A stretch of DNA of 64,000 nucleotides, taken from positions 144,464 to 208,463 of the forward strand of contig JAYRJE010000012.1 in the NCBI GenBank assembly GCA_041906465.1, written 5' to 3'. Within the stretch, counting starts at the first letter, position 1, and each line of letters opens with the position of its first letter. The notes under the pieces are model-generated. The model did not search any database and was not told where the DNA came from. It saw nothing but the letters and a program-made list of their open reading frames with translations. The translations under genes were made by a program, and so were the position numbers. Origin of the DNA: Didemnitutus sp041906465 (lineage in GTDB: Bacteria; Verrucomicrobiota; Verrucomicrobiia; Opitutales; Opitutaceae). Shown here piece by piece: positions 24,426 through 31,777 of this stretch.

Positions 24426-25549
24426 CTGGTTTGTCTCCCGGCCAATGGATCGGCCGCCTGAGCGATCCCGAGTTCGAGGCCGGTGTCGCCACTCTCAGCA
24501 TTGAGGCTGATCGTCCAAAGCCGGCGATCGGTTGTGCGTGGCAGGGGGCGCGCGTCCCCGCATCTCGATTCCTTCTGGATTACACCCTTTCCGGGGACAA
24601 ATTCACCGCGCGGTCCCTCGGGATGCCGAAAATATTCGACCACCAGAACCAAAGATTGGTCGACCCTGACCAACACCCAGCAAAGGACACTGTAGTCTTC
24701 GCGCCCGAGGTCAGGGTCGAGGGCAAGTTCACATCGTCCCGGGAAGGAGGCTCGCTCATCGAGGGCACGTTCAAAAGCGCAATTTCGAACGGCAACTTTT
24801 CCCTCGAAAACAACCTCACCGTCCCGACGATCGCCGACCACACGTTCACGTGGGACGCCTTCAAGTCGTATCTCGCCGACTACGTCAAAGGTAACGACCA
24901 ATACCTTTTCCGCGGCCAAGGTTCCGCCACGTGGCGGCTCATATCCAGCTTCCATCGCTATCAACGCTACGACCTGCTCCGCTTTCGAGAAGGCGCTTGC
25001 GAGCAACTCCGGCGCGAGTTCAACGCAAGGCTGGGCCGTCACTACGATTTCCAAAACGGCATGCACTTCGGCGCCGTCCTCAGCTTGGCGCAACACCACG
25101 GCTTTCCGACTCCGCTGTTGGACTGGACTCGCTCGCCCTACATCGCGGCATATTTCGCCCTCGCGGACACGTCGAAGCCATCAGCTCCCGCACGTATCTA
25201 CATGCTGAACTGCACCGCATGGGAGCGCCTGCCACAGCCGGCCAGCATCGCCGATCCTGCCCCGGCGGTGTCGGTCCGGGAATTCGAGGCACACGACAAC
25301 CCTAGACACATCCCCCAGCAAAGCGCGCACACTTTCTCGAACATTGCGGACATAGAAAACTGGATTCGTCGACAAGAGCGCACTCGCGGTGAATACCTGA
25401 CGGTAATCGACATCCCGAGCATGGAGCGCGACTACGGAATCAAGGACCTCGCTTACATGGGCCTGACTGCGGCATCACTTTTCCCTGGGTTGGATGGCAC
25501 CTGTCGCGCCCTGAAGGAACGGTTCTTCCGAGTTCCAACTGGGGGATAA
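24422..25549 (+). CDS. FRG-domain protein
   Basis: 375 residues from GTG 24422. Residues 1-140 form an unknown beta-rich N-terminal part (FEAGVATLSIEADRPKPAIG, RVEGKFTSSREGG). The FRG domain follows from about 145: YLFRGQGSATWRL (FRGQG 163-167), SLAQHHGFPTPLLDWTRSP (QHHG 224-227) and YIAAYFAL. FRG domains are frequent in proteins near bacterial defence genes, but the activity is uncharacterised. Last gene of the coupled tiny-ORF operon, in an integrative element. Confidence 0.8.
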   Translation: MTGLSPGQWIGRLSDPEFEAGVATLSIEADRPKPAIGCAWQGARVPASRFLLDYTLSGDKFTARSLGMPKIFDHQNQRLVDPDQHPAKDTVVFAPEVRVEGKFTSSREGGSLIEGTFKSAISNGNFSLENNLTVPTIADHTFTWDAFKSYLADYVKGNDQYLFRGQGSATWRLISSFHRYQRYDLLRFREGACEQLRREFNARLGRHYDFQNGMHFGAVLSLAQHHGFPTPLLDWTRSPYIAAYFALADTSKPSAPARIYMLNCTAWERLPQPASIADPAPAVSVREFEAHDNPRHIPQQSAHTFSNIADIENWIRRQERTRGEYLTVIDIPSMERDYGIKDLAYMGLTAASLFPGLDGTCRALKERFFRVPTGG

Positions 25550-25600
25550 AAACCTCCGTCACATAGTTTCCAGAGGGGAAAAACCTAACATGATAATATC

Positions 25601-25837
25601 ATGCGCCGGATTGTAACGCTTCAGAAGGTCGAAAAAATCATCTCCCGCCTCAGTGCGGCGGGAAAACCCGTTACGATGGCGCGCGTGCACGCGGCGCTGG
25701 GACACCGAGGCTCGATGACGACAATCCACAAGCTGGTCCGCGAAGCTCTGGGGAAACCACCACTCAAAGGCAGAGCACCGCGTCCGACGATGAGCACGCC
25801 GGCCGAAAATCTCGGCGAACGCAATCTCCGCGACTAA
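25601..25837 (+). CDS. KfrA-N-like DNA-binding protein
   Basis: 78 residues. A single winged or HTH unit, KVEKIISRLSAAGKPVTMAR then VHAALGHRGSMTTIHKLVRE, matches the N-terminal DNA-binding domain of plasmid KfrA proteins. The long coiled coil of KfrA is absent; the tail is short and charged. Probably a local repressor of the following gene (38 bp away) or of the FRG operon. Confidence 0.65.
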   Translation: MRRIVTLQKVEKIISRLSAAGKPVTMARVHAALGHRGSMTTIHKLVREALGKPPLKGRAPRPTMSTPAENLGERNLRD

Positions 25838-25874
25838 TCACAGTGCCGGAGATCTGTTGCACCGTTCTTAGTGC

Positions 25875-26468
25875 ATGAAAAAAATGGCCTCAGCGACTCC
25901 ACCCGACGGCTTTGTTGTCGATCCAAGATTCGAGCCGATCAACCGGTGGACTTTCCTAATGATGCAGGTGACGGAAGCGAAGGAGTTCCTTCGACTAGCG
26001 GAAACGACGCACATGGTCCACGCTCAGTCGACAATGGCGGAGATCCTAACGCAACAGGCACTTTTCCGCGGCTTCGTTCTCTCGTATTCAAAGTGCTTCA
26101 CATCGAGTGGAAAAGGAAGGGCTTCACTAGACGCCTCGAAGGTATTCAAAACCGTTCCGAAGTGCCTACCAATTCATGAGCGTATCCTTCTGTTCCGGCA
26201 CAAGTTCGCGGCACATGGGGATGAGTCTGGCTTGGAAGAGGCGTTGATCGCCGTCCGAGAGGACACGGACCACTTCATGATTCAGCATCTCTATTCGATC
26301 GCGAATCCGTTGAATGAGTATGCCGGATTTCGTGAAACGCTGGATGTGTTGGAATCCTACGTCGTCGACGGGGTAAACAAGAACCTAAATCGCCTTCAGC
26401 AGGAACTCGGCAAACCTGTCTTTGTGCACGGCGCGGAGCACGTGGCAAAAGACGGGCTCACGCAGTGA
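25875..26468 (+). CDS. Unknown helical protein with HEPN-like RX5H motif
   Basis: 197 residues, mostly helical. LPIHERILLFRHKFAAHGDE contains R108-x5-H114, close to the RX4-6H active-site motif of HEPN ribonucleases and toxins. The rest (DHFMIQHLYSIANPLNEYAG, VLESYVVDGVNKNLNRLQQE) fits a helical bundle but no named family. Its 3' end overlaps the convergent nuclease gene by 84 bp. With the small KfrA-like regulator just upstream it could be a regulated toxin. Confidence 0.5.
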   Translation: MKKMASATPPDGFVVDPRFEPINRWTFLMMQVTEAKEFLRLAETTHMVHAQSTMAEILTQQALFRGFVLSYSKCFTSSGKGRASLDASKVFKTVPKCLPIHERILLFRHKFAAHGDESGLEEALIAVREDTDHFMIQHLYSIANPLNEYAGFRETLDVLESYVVDGVNKNLNRLQQELGKPVFVHGAEHVAKDGLTQ

Positions 26469-26942
26469 AACTCGTTTCTTCCGCCACTCCCAGGGTGGCG
26501 TCGGATCCTTCTCGCTCCAGAGGCCGCGCCTTGACGCGCGAGCTTCAGCCTCGGCGGCTTCCAGCGCCTTGTCGCCCCTCGCGTAAGCTCGATACCACCA
26601 CGCCATGCCGGCGCGCACCATCGCGAGGTTGACGTCGACGTCGCCAATCCGAACGCGCCCGACCGTTCGTCCGTAGCGATCCGTCGCCTGCACCGTCACC
26701 TCGACTGTTTTTCCGAACACGAGGCCGGATAGCTCCTCTTTCGCGCGCGCTCCGAACGGCTGTTTTGTTTCAGGGGCGTCGATCCCATTCAGCCGGATCT
26801 TCGACGACTTTTTTCCATCAGTAAGGACGGTGATCGTATCGCCGTCATGGACGCCCACGACACGGCCGACCAAAAGCGTTTCCCGAGCGTTGACCGGAGT
26901 CGCAAAACAAAATCCGACGACGAACAACCAGAGCCAGCGCAT
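26385..26942 (-). CDS. Exported thermonuclease (SNase-like)
   Basis: 185 residues with an N-terminal signal peptide (MRWLWLFVVGFCFATPVNAR). The staphylococcal-nuclease OB fold shows VHDGDTITVLTDG (metal Asp), KIRLNGIDAPETKQPFG (R50, E58) and QATDRYGRTVGRVRIG (second catalytic Arg), closing with AWWYRAYARGDKALEAAE. A periplasmic or secreted, probably Ca2+-dependent, nuclease of the YncB/plasmid type. Such genes are common on conjugative and integrative elements. Confidence 0.88.
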   Translation of the reverse strand: MRWLWLFVVGFCFATPVNARETLLVGRVVGVHDGDTITVLTDGKKSSKIRLNGIDAPETKQPFGARAKEELSGLVFGKTVEVTVQATDRYGRTVGRVRIGDVDVNLAMVRAGMAWWYRAYARGDKALEAAEAEARASRRGLWSEKDPTPPWEWRKKRVSLREPVFCHVLRAVHKDRFAEFLLKAI

Positions 26943-26945
26943 GGC

Positions 26946-27233
26946 CTATCCGTGACGGCGCTTCGGCCGATCGGCGACTCTCGTTTCGAAAAAAACACCC
27001 GGCGTGGTCCGGAGGGCCGTGGCAAGCAGACGTAGCTCGACGTCGGTAATTTCGCGTTCACCGCGTTCGAGTCGCTTGATCGCGTCTCGCGACACTTCCC
27101 ACCCCGCTACCTGACAACGCGCCGCCAGCTCCTCTTGGGTTAGGTCCGCCCCGCGGCGCAGGCGCGCGATCGTCGGACCGATGGAGTTTCGATCCGTGCG
27201 CAGTTCGGGCACGTGTTTTCGAGGGCGAGGCAT
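26946..27233 (-). CDS. XRE-family HTH repressor
   Basis: 95 residues: TIARLRRGADLTQEELAARC, VSRDAIKRLERGEREITDVE, LRLLATALRTTPGVFFE, a full XRE domain with a short basic tail. A 32-bp near-perfect palindrome lies 31 bp upstream of its start and is its likely operator. The nuclease gene follows 3 bp after its stop on the same strand, so the two form an operon. Confidence 0.88.
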   Translation of the reverse strand: MPRPRKHVPELRTDRNSIGPTIARLRRGADLTQEELAARCQVAGWEVSRDAIKRLERGEREITDVELRLLATALRTTPGVFFETRVADRPKRRHG

Positions 27234-27263
27234 GAGGCGCCCTCATCGTAAGCGAAAGTGCTA

Positions 27264-27295
27264 ACAAATTTGGGCGACATGTCGCCCAAAATTGT
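27264..27295. promoter_or_regulatory. 32-bp palindromic operator candidate
   Basis: Centre TTTGGGCGACATGTCGCC with a perfect 22-bp core, extended by ACAAA / TTGT arms with one mismatch pair. It lies between the minus-strand XRE gene (start 27233) and the plus-strand PEP-CTERM gene (27401), so one repressor dimer pair could control both. Confidence 0.6.
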
Positions 27296-27400
27296 TTGAC
27301 CCAAAATGGTGCGATTTCGTTTGATGGAAGCGCGTTGTGCCGGGCGGTTCGCCCCGGCGGGCCCGACGCAAAACAAGTCCAGCATCGCAAAAAAACAACC

Positions 27401-28228
27401 ATGCGCCCCATCGCCTTGATACTCGCCTTGATACTGTTTCTCGCCGCGCCGCTCTTCGCGGTCGCTCAGTCGCAAGTGATCTATCAGACATTTGTGCCCA
27501 ACGCTCAGGACAACTCGATCTCGACGCCGGAGGCGCCGTTCGCGTCCAACGGTCCCTACGCTGAAGGTTGGTTGGCCAATATGGGTTTCGGGATCGTGCC
27601 GGTCTCGTCCTGGTCTGCGACCCGATACATCCCGACGCAGACGTTTCAACTGGAATCGATTACCATCCCATTGGTGACCATGGGTGGCGTTGGCCAAGCT
27701 GAGCACGATCGCCGCCTCCAAAATCTGTTTTGGTTCGGCATCTATTCGGACGCGAACGGCGCACCCGATGCGGCACTCGTCCGACTGACCAACCCTAGCG
27801 TAGCGCAACCCGGCGGATTGATTCCCAATCCGATGGCAGGGTCGACATTCACCGCATCGACATCAGTCACTCTGGCGGCCGGCGCCACTTACTGGTTCGT
27901 GATGGGCCCCGATTGGGCAAACGTCACTACCGCAGACGGCTCCACGGCATGGAGCTGGTTTGCGGTTCGCCCGCCCTTCGCCGATGGCACCGGCTCGGTC
28001 CGTTCAACCGCTTTCATGCCGGGAAACACGGACTGGTCCCCCATCACAAGTTCGGCGCAATTCCATCCCGGTGTCACCTACAGTGACTGGGAAGGCGCAA
28101 TGTCGATCATTGGCTCACCCATTCCAGAGCCATCCACCTACGCCGCTCTCATCGGCCTAGGCGCGCTCGGCTTCGTGCTGTGGCGTCGTCGCAACCCGAA
28201 CACCAAACTCCAAAATTCAAAATCATGA
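27401..28228 (+). CDS. PEP-CTERM sorting-signal protein
   Basis: 275 residues from ATG 27401; the longer frame upstream crosses the operator and is not likely translated. It has an N-terminal signal peptide (PIALILALILFLAAPLFAVA) and an extracellular domain with Trp/Thr-rich strands. It ends in a PEP-CTERM tail: PIPEPSTYAALIGLGALGF then VLWRRR. Exosortase-dependent export or anchoring is expected. The stop overlaps the following DUF6232-like gene in ATGA. It is unusual as cargo of an integrative element. Confidence 0.88.
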   Translation: MRPIALILALILFLAAPLFAVAQSQVIYQTFVPNAQDNSISTPEAPFASNGPYAEGWLANMGFGIVPVSSWSATRYIPTQTFQLESITIPLVTMGGVGQAEHDRRLQNLFWFGIYSDANGAPDAALVRLTNPSVAQPGGLIPNPMAGSTFTASTSVTLAAGATYWFVMGPDWANVTTADGSTAWSWFAVRPPFADGTGSVRSTAFMPGNTDWSPITSSAQFHPGVTYSDWEGAMSIIGSPIPEPSTYAALIGLGALGFVLWRRRNPNTKLQNSKS

Positions 28229-28647
28229 GCACAACGACTGAAACTGAACTCTTCCGCTTCGGCAGCGACGTCGTCACGACGCAACGCGCAGTGCTGACCG
28301 GCACGACCTACGCAGTCCGGCAGATTAACTCGGTGCGAATGCATACCGTTCCAGCGAACCGCCGCGCCGCCCTCATCTTTCTTGCGCTCGGCGGAGTCGC
28401 TCTGCTCTGGGGCGTGCTGCTCGCGAAAGACGTCTCGTTGCTCGACACCAGTGCGCTCACCGGTCTGCTCATCGGCGCGGCCCTCGCCGCTCTCGGAATC
28501 TGGCTGTGGAAACGCGCACGTCCTACCCACTACGTGCTTCTCAGCACATCCTCAGGCGAAGTGAAATCCGTCTATTCGCACGACGCTGACCTAATTCAGC
28601 GCTACGTTTCCGCGATCTCCGACGCAGTTGTTCGGCAGGGCGGCTGA
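28225..28647 (+). CDS. DUF6232-like membrane protein
   Basis: 140 residues. The start shows a beta-strand region FRFGSDVVTTQRAVLTGTTY and INSVRMHTVPANRR, as in DUF6232 proteins. Two transmembrane helices follow (LIFLALGGVALLWGVLLA and LTGLLIGAALAALGIWLWK), then a cytosolic tail with YVLLSTSSGEVKSVYS. Function unknown. Translationally coupled to the PEP-CTERM gene. Confidence 0.65.
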   Translation: MSTTTETELFRFGSDVVTTQRAVLTGTTYAVRQINSVRMHTVPANRRAALIFLALGGVALLWGVLLAKDVSLLDTSALTGLLIGAALAALGIWLWKRARPTHYVLLSTSSGEVKSVYSHDADLIQRYVSAISDAVVRQGG

Positions 28648-28703
28648 CGCTAACCACAACATCGCACATCGACGCCTCGGCATCCGCCGGGGCGTTTCCG
28701 TTT

Positions 28704-29183
28704 ATGCAGCACCTGCACGATCTCCTCGCGCGCCTTTACCCCGGCTGGCCCCGCGCCATGGAGGGCCACCGGGTGCAAATCCGCCTGGCGGACGACGGTC
28801 GCGGCTGGCTGCACATCGAGACCGACGAGGGCGGCGGGCTTGACTCACCCGTCAAGCCCCGCGCGCTGCATCATCTGCACGTGTCTGCGGAATGGACAGC
28901 AGCGGAGGGACTGACGCGCCGGCCCGTTGCGCTGTTGTCGGTGTTCGCGCCGTCTGGACTAGTCACGGAAGAGCTTGGGCCGCTCGCTTTCACTCGTGAT
29001 TGCATGCCGTTTCTCTTCGTGCCGACGGCGTGGTCCTACGACGCGACCGATGCGGCTCAAATGCAGCGCGTCTGGACGCGCAACCCAGCGGGCCGCCTCC
29101 TTCGCCGCAGTCGAGTGCTTCGGGATGGCTTGGCGATGCTTCGGCAGTGGGACGAGCAGATCGGCCGCCAGTGGCGACCCTAG
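28704..29183 (+). CDS. Unknown protein
   Basis: 159 residues from ATG 28704. Segments: LLARLYPGWPRAMEGHRVQI, FTRDCMPFLFVPTAWSYDAT, and a basic C-terminal helix RRSRVLRDGLAMLRQW. No signal peptide or membrane helix, and no family I know. It is followed 4 bp later by the next gene on the same strand, probably one transcript. Confidence 0.5.
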   Translation: MQHLHDLLARLYPGWPRAMEGHRVQIRLADDGRGWLHIETDEGGGLDSPVKPRALHHLHVSAEWTAAEGLTRRPVALLSVFAPSGLVTEELGPLAFTRDCMPFLFVPTAWSYDATDAAQMQRVWTRNPAGRLLRRSRVLRDGLAMLRQWDEQIGRQWRP

Positions 29184-29187
29184 ACCT

Positions 29188-29451
29188 ATGAAACTCTTCG
29201 ATGACGAGAACGCCGCGCAGCTCGAAACCAAATGGATCGACTCCGGCGAACTCACGGCTGAGGAGCTGGCGCTCCTCGAATTCAACCACGTCCACAACCC
29301 GGACAGCGGCGTGCGCGAGCGCTGCCGGGTGATCCTCGACGCCGTCGCCAATCGCGCGGGTGTCGATCCGCGCGCCGATGCGCTGCTCTGCGCGCGCAAT
29401 TGGGCGGCTTTCGTGAAGCTGATCCGACCTCTCCCGGGCCAGCCGGGCTGA
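29188..29451 (+). CDS. Unknown small acidic protein
   Basis: 87 residues from ATG 29188 (MKLFDDENAAQLETKWIDSG). Acidic N-terminal helix region, then GVRERCRVILDAVANRAGVD and CARNWAAFVKLIRPLPGQPG. No family recognised. The chosen ATG gives a protein-like product, whereas the longer upstream frame is a shadow of the preceding gene. Confidence 0.5.
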   Translation: MKLFDDENAAQLETKWIDSGELTAEELALLEFNHVHNPDSGVRERCRVILDAVANRAGVDPRADALLCARNWAAFVKLIRPLPGQPG

Positions 29452-29476
29452 CATCCCCCAAGTCCCCCAAAACAAA

Positions 29477-29510
29477 CAAGCCGCCAAAACAGTTCAGTCT
29501 TGGCGGCTTG
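29477..29510. terminator. Hairpin between convergent genes
   Basis: CAAGCCGCCAA ... TTGGCGGCTTG form an 11-bp perfect stem with a 12-base loop, 25 bp after the plus-strand stop and overlapping the end of the minus-strand small gene. On the minus strand an A/T-rich run follows. It probably serves both directions. Confidence 0.65.
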
Positions 29511-29625
29511 TCGAAAGGAGCCCCGTCGTCTCCAAAATGGTCGTCAGAATGACAACCACGCATCCAATGACCTTGAGAATGTTCAATGCCTTGTTCGATT
29601 GCGTGTTTGGTTTTTGAGTAACCAT
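29494..29625 (-). CDS. 43-residue membrane peptide with strong ribosome site
   Basis: The start ATG 29625 is preceded by AAAGAAAGGAGGTCACA, an almost ideal Shine-Dalgarno sequence at good spacing, which is rare in this window. The peptide has a polar N-terminus (MVTQKPNTQSNKALN), one helix ILKVIGCVVVILTTILETT and a short tail. Size and form resemble small membrane toxins or phage-type membrane peptides, but no family is evident. The longer ORF upstream is rejected. Confidence 0.55.
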   Translation of the reverse strand: MVTQKPNTQSNKALNILKVIGCVVVILTTILETTGLLSTSRQD

Positions 29626-29811
29626 TGTGACCTCCTTTCTTTGGGTTGATTGTTGAACCACGCCCTTCGCGACGGATGTCGCTTGGCGGACGTCTACCAA
29701 CCTTTCGATTTTAAGGATGGCCGGATTCGAACCAGCCAACGGGGTCGAAATTGATGAAAAAGAACAGGTCGGAAGCCTACCACACCATCGAGAAAATACA
29801 AGGGGCGGCAC

Positions 29812-30300
29812 CTACGCGCAATCGTCGCTCTGCGGTGCAGGATTGCATTGTTTTTTCGGCCGCACGCGTCGCTCTCGCGTCGGATAAATCTCCTCAACCT
29901 CCGGCGCAGGAGTTCGCGTGAAGGCGATTCGCATCGGGGCATTTTTTGTCGCCCCGAAAGCGGCGCCGTAGAATAGTGAACCGTTACCGTAGGTCTGGTT
30001 TAGCATGTCCACGGCCCGGTGAAGCCGACCGCGCGCCTCCTCCGCACCCTGATCGAACAGATCCGGCGTGTGGCAGGCAGCGGGAATGAGCCTGTTTAGG
30101 ACAAGCCCGACCTGAACGGGCATTGCCGCACGAGCGCGCTCGCGGCGCTCCCAAAGCATGTTTAGTGCTTCCGTCCGGCCGCGCCTCAACCAGCGCCAGT
30201 TCGGGACAGACGAGCTGAGCTTCCTGAACTCCCATCTCGGACCGCACCCCGCGCGCCTTGGCGGCGTAGCTTGGAAATGCAACACGTCGACGCCGCGACG
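29812..30300 (-). pseudogene. Y-family DNA polymerase remnant (UmuC/DinB-like)
   Basis: Two pieces in different frames. From about 30290 to 30160 the minus strand reads SYAAKARGVRSEMGVQEAQL then VCPELALVEARP, the palm/fingers region of Y-family polymerases. From about 30150 to 29812 another frame reads EALNMLWERRERARAAMPVQ, IPAACHTPDLFDQGAEEARG and AVDMLNQTYGNGSLF, ending APMRIAFTRTP, the little-finger end. Several hundred residues between them are missing. A once complete translesion polymerase, now with an internal deletion and a frame change. Confidence 0.72.
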
Positions 30301-30799
30301 ATCGGCCCCCCTGCGACCGGCAAGCTGGACCGCGCACAACTGCTCTGGCAGCTGAGCGAACCCGCGTCCGCCGAAGCGCCGAGCAGCACACCTTCGACGT
30401 GGGCGTGATCGCGCGTTTAAACGCGAAAATGTCCGCCCCAGGTATCGCCCCGCTTAAGCCGCCACCGCGCGCCGCTGTTGGCGCGGGCGGTGAAGCGGAC
30501 TGTCAAAGGCGGCTACGCCTCGGCCGGCCTGATCGCGTGCAGGTATACCGATCACCTGCCGCTCTATCTATACCGTTCTTGTCGAGATTGATCGCCTTCA
30601 GTCGGAGCAATTTTTCAGCATCACGGGCCCACGTGCTTTCCGTTCGCCTAGACTGCACTGCAATGGGAGTTCCCACCGTTCTGAATTTAAACCGGGAGGA
30701 TTTTGGAGCAGCAGCCCCGTGTCCGCGGCCAGACGTCATGACACCATCACTCACCGATTCCTCGTTCTCGTTCGGAATAGACTAGTCGGAGGGGTAACA
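30301..30799. other. Gene-free transition to AT-richer DNA
   Basis: About 500 bases. I find no convincing gene; an ORF at 30399-30785 has poor composition. It contains a GCGCGTTTAAACGCG palindrome (near 30410-30424) and a drop in GC content toward the right, where the envelope cluster begins. Confidence 0.35.
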
Positions 30800-31777
30800 T
30801 CATTTTGTCTCAGAACTTTTGACCAGCCGAAGCCGGGATCCATCCCTAGCGTAAAGCAGCACCCTACGCCCACCTGAATCAGAGTCCTCCTCCATTCGAA
30901 CTCGATTTCCGCCGACATAATACTTATACTTTCGTTCCCCAAACCGATCTATAACAAATGGATTTCGATAAGAGCTATCCATTCTCGGATATTCGTCAAG
31001 CGCCCTCCATGCAATTGGCACGCTTTTTCCAGCAACGCGCATATCGCAAATGAGCCCAGCCAGATCGTAACGGAAGAGCGCGGCAAATCCAGCGCTCGTC
31101 TCGACAGTATATATACGACGCCCACTTCCAGTAAAAAAATACCGCCGATGACCAAAAGCAAGCTCACGAATCCTATCGCCACCCCACAAGACGCTACAAA
31201 TTTCCCTGCCACCGCTGAACAGCCGCCTAATCAGCCTCCCTAGCGCCTCCACAATAATTACATCTCCCTCCGGGGTCTCGATTCTAACCAACGAACCGCA
31301 TTTATATGTCATAACGAATCCGCCATAAAACACCTCGCAATATTGCCACCCCCCCCTTACTTCAATCGACGAGCCAGTCCGATCAGTGGCCCAATAAATC
31401 CCGGCAAAGCTAGCACCCAGAGGTTCGTTACCAGCCGCGAGCATCCGCTGGCGACAACGAAAAACATCGCCCGAGGGCGCCCGCCAAATCATCGTTCCTG
31501 CGTCGACGTAGACATCCGTGATGAACGGTCGTGGCACGAATACACTTTCACACTCTCCATATCCGTAGTTCACCAGCGAATGCTCCAAGAACAATTGGAC
31601 CCGACATCGCCTAGACAGCTCAATGTGACCGAGGCCGATATCCATTATAAGACTTCCATCAATTCTTATATTCCCTAAACCACTATTTTGTGAGCGCACA
31701 AACGGCGTCTGCGCAGCAGCAAGCGCAACACAGCCGCAGAAAACCAAGATCGCTATCACTATTTTCGCCCTATTCAA
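30800..31777 (-). CDS. Exported protein with RHS-like beta strands
   Basis: 325 residues with a signal peptide (KIVIAILVFCGCVALAAAQ). The body consists of short beta strands rich in Gly, Arg and Tyr: FGHRRYFFTGSGRRIYTVET, YDLAGLICDMRVAGKSVPIA, KYKYYVGGNRVRMEEDSD. It resembles RHS/YD-type strand patterns, but no diagnostic motif is present, so the function is open. Last gene of the AT-richer cluster; its start overlaps the end of the preceding gene by 8 bp. Confidence 0.6.
   Translation of the reverse strand: MNRAKIVIAILVFCGCVALAAAQTPFVRSQNSGLGNIRIDGSLIMDIGLGHIELSRRCRVQLFLEHSLVNYGYGECESVFVPRPFITDVYVDAGTMIWRAPSGDVFRCRQRMLAAGNEPLGASFAGIYWATDRTGSSIEVRGGWQYCEVFYGGFVMTYKCGSLVRIETPEGDVIIVEALGRLIRRLFSGGREICSVLWGGDRIRELAFGHRRYFFTGSGRRIYTVETSAGFAALFRYDLAGLICDMRVAGKSVPIAWRALDEYPRMDSSYRNPFVIDRFGERKYKYYVGGNRVRMEEDSDSGGRRVLLYARDGSRLRLVKSSETK

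Noticed and set aside
30399..30785. Plus-strand ORF of 128 codons
   Set aside because: Composition is not protein-like, it spans a base-composition change, and no start signal is visible.
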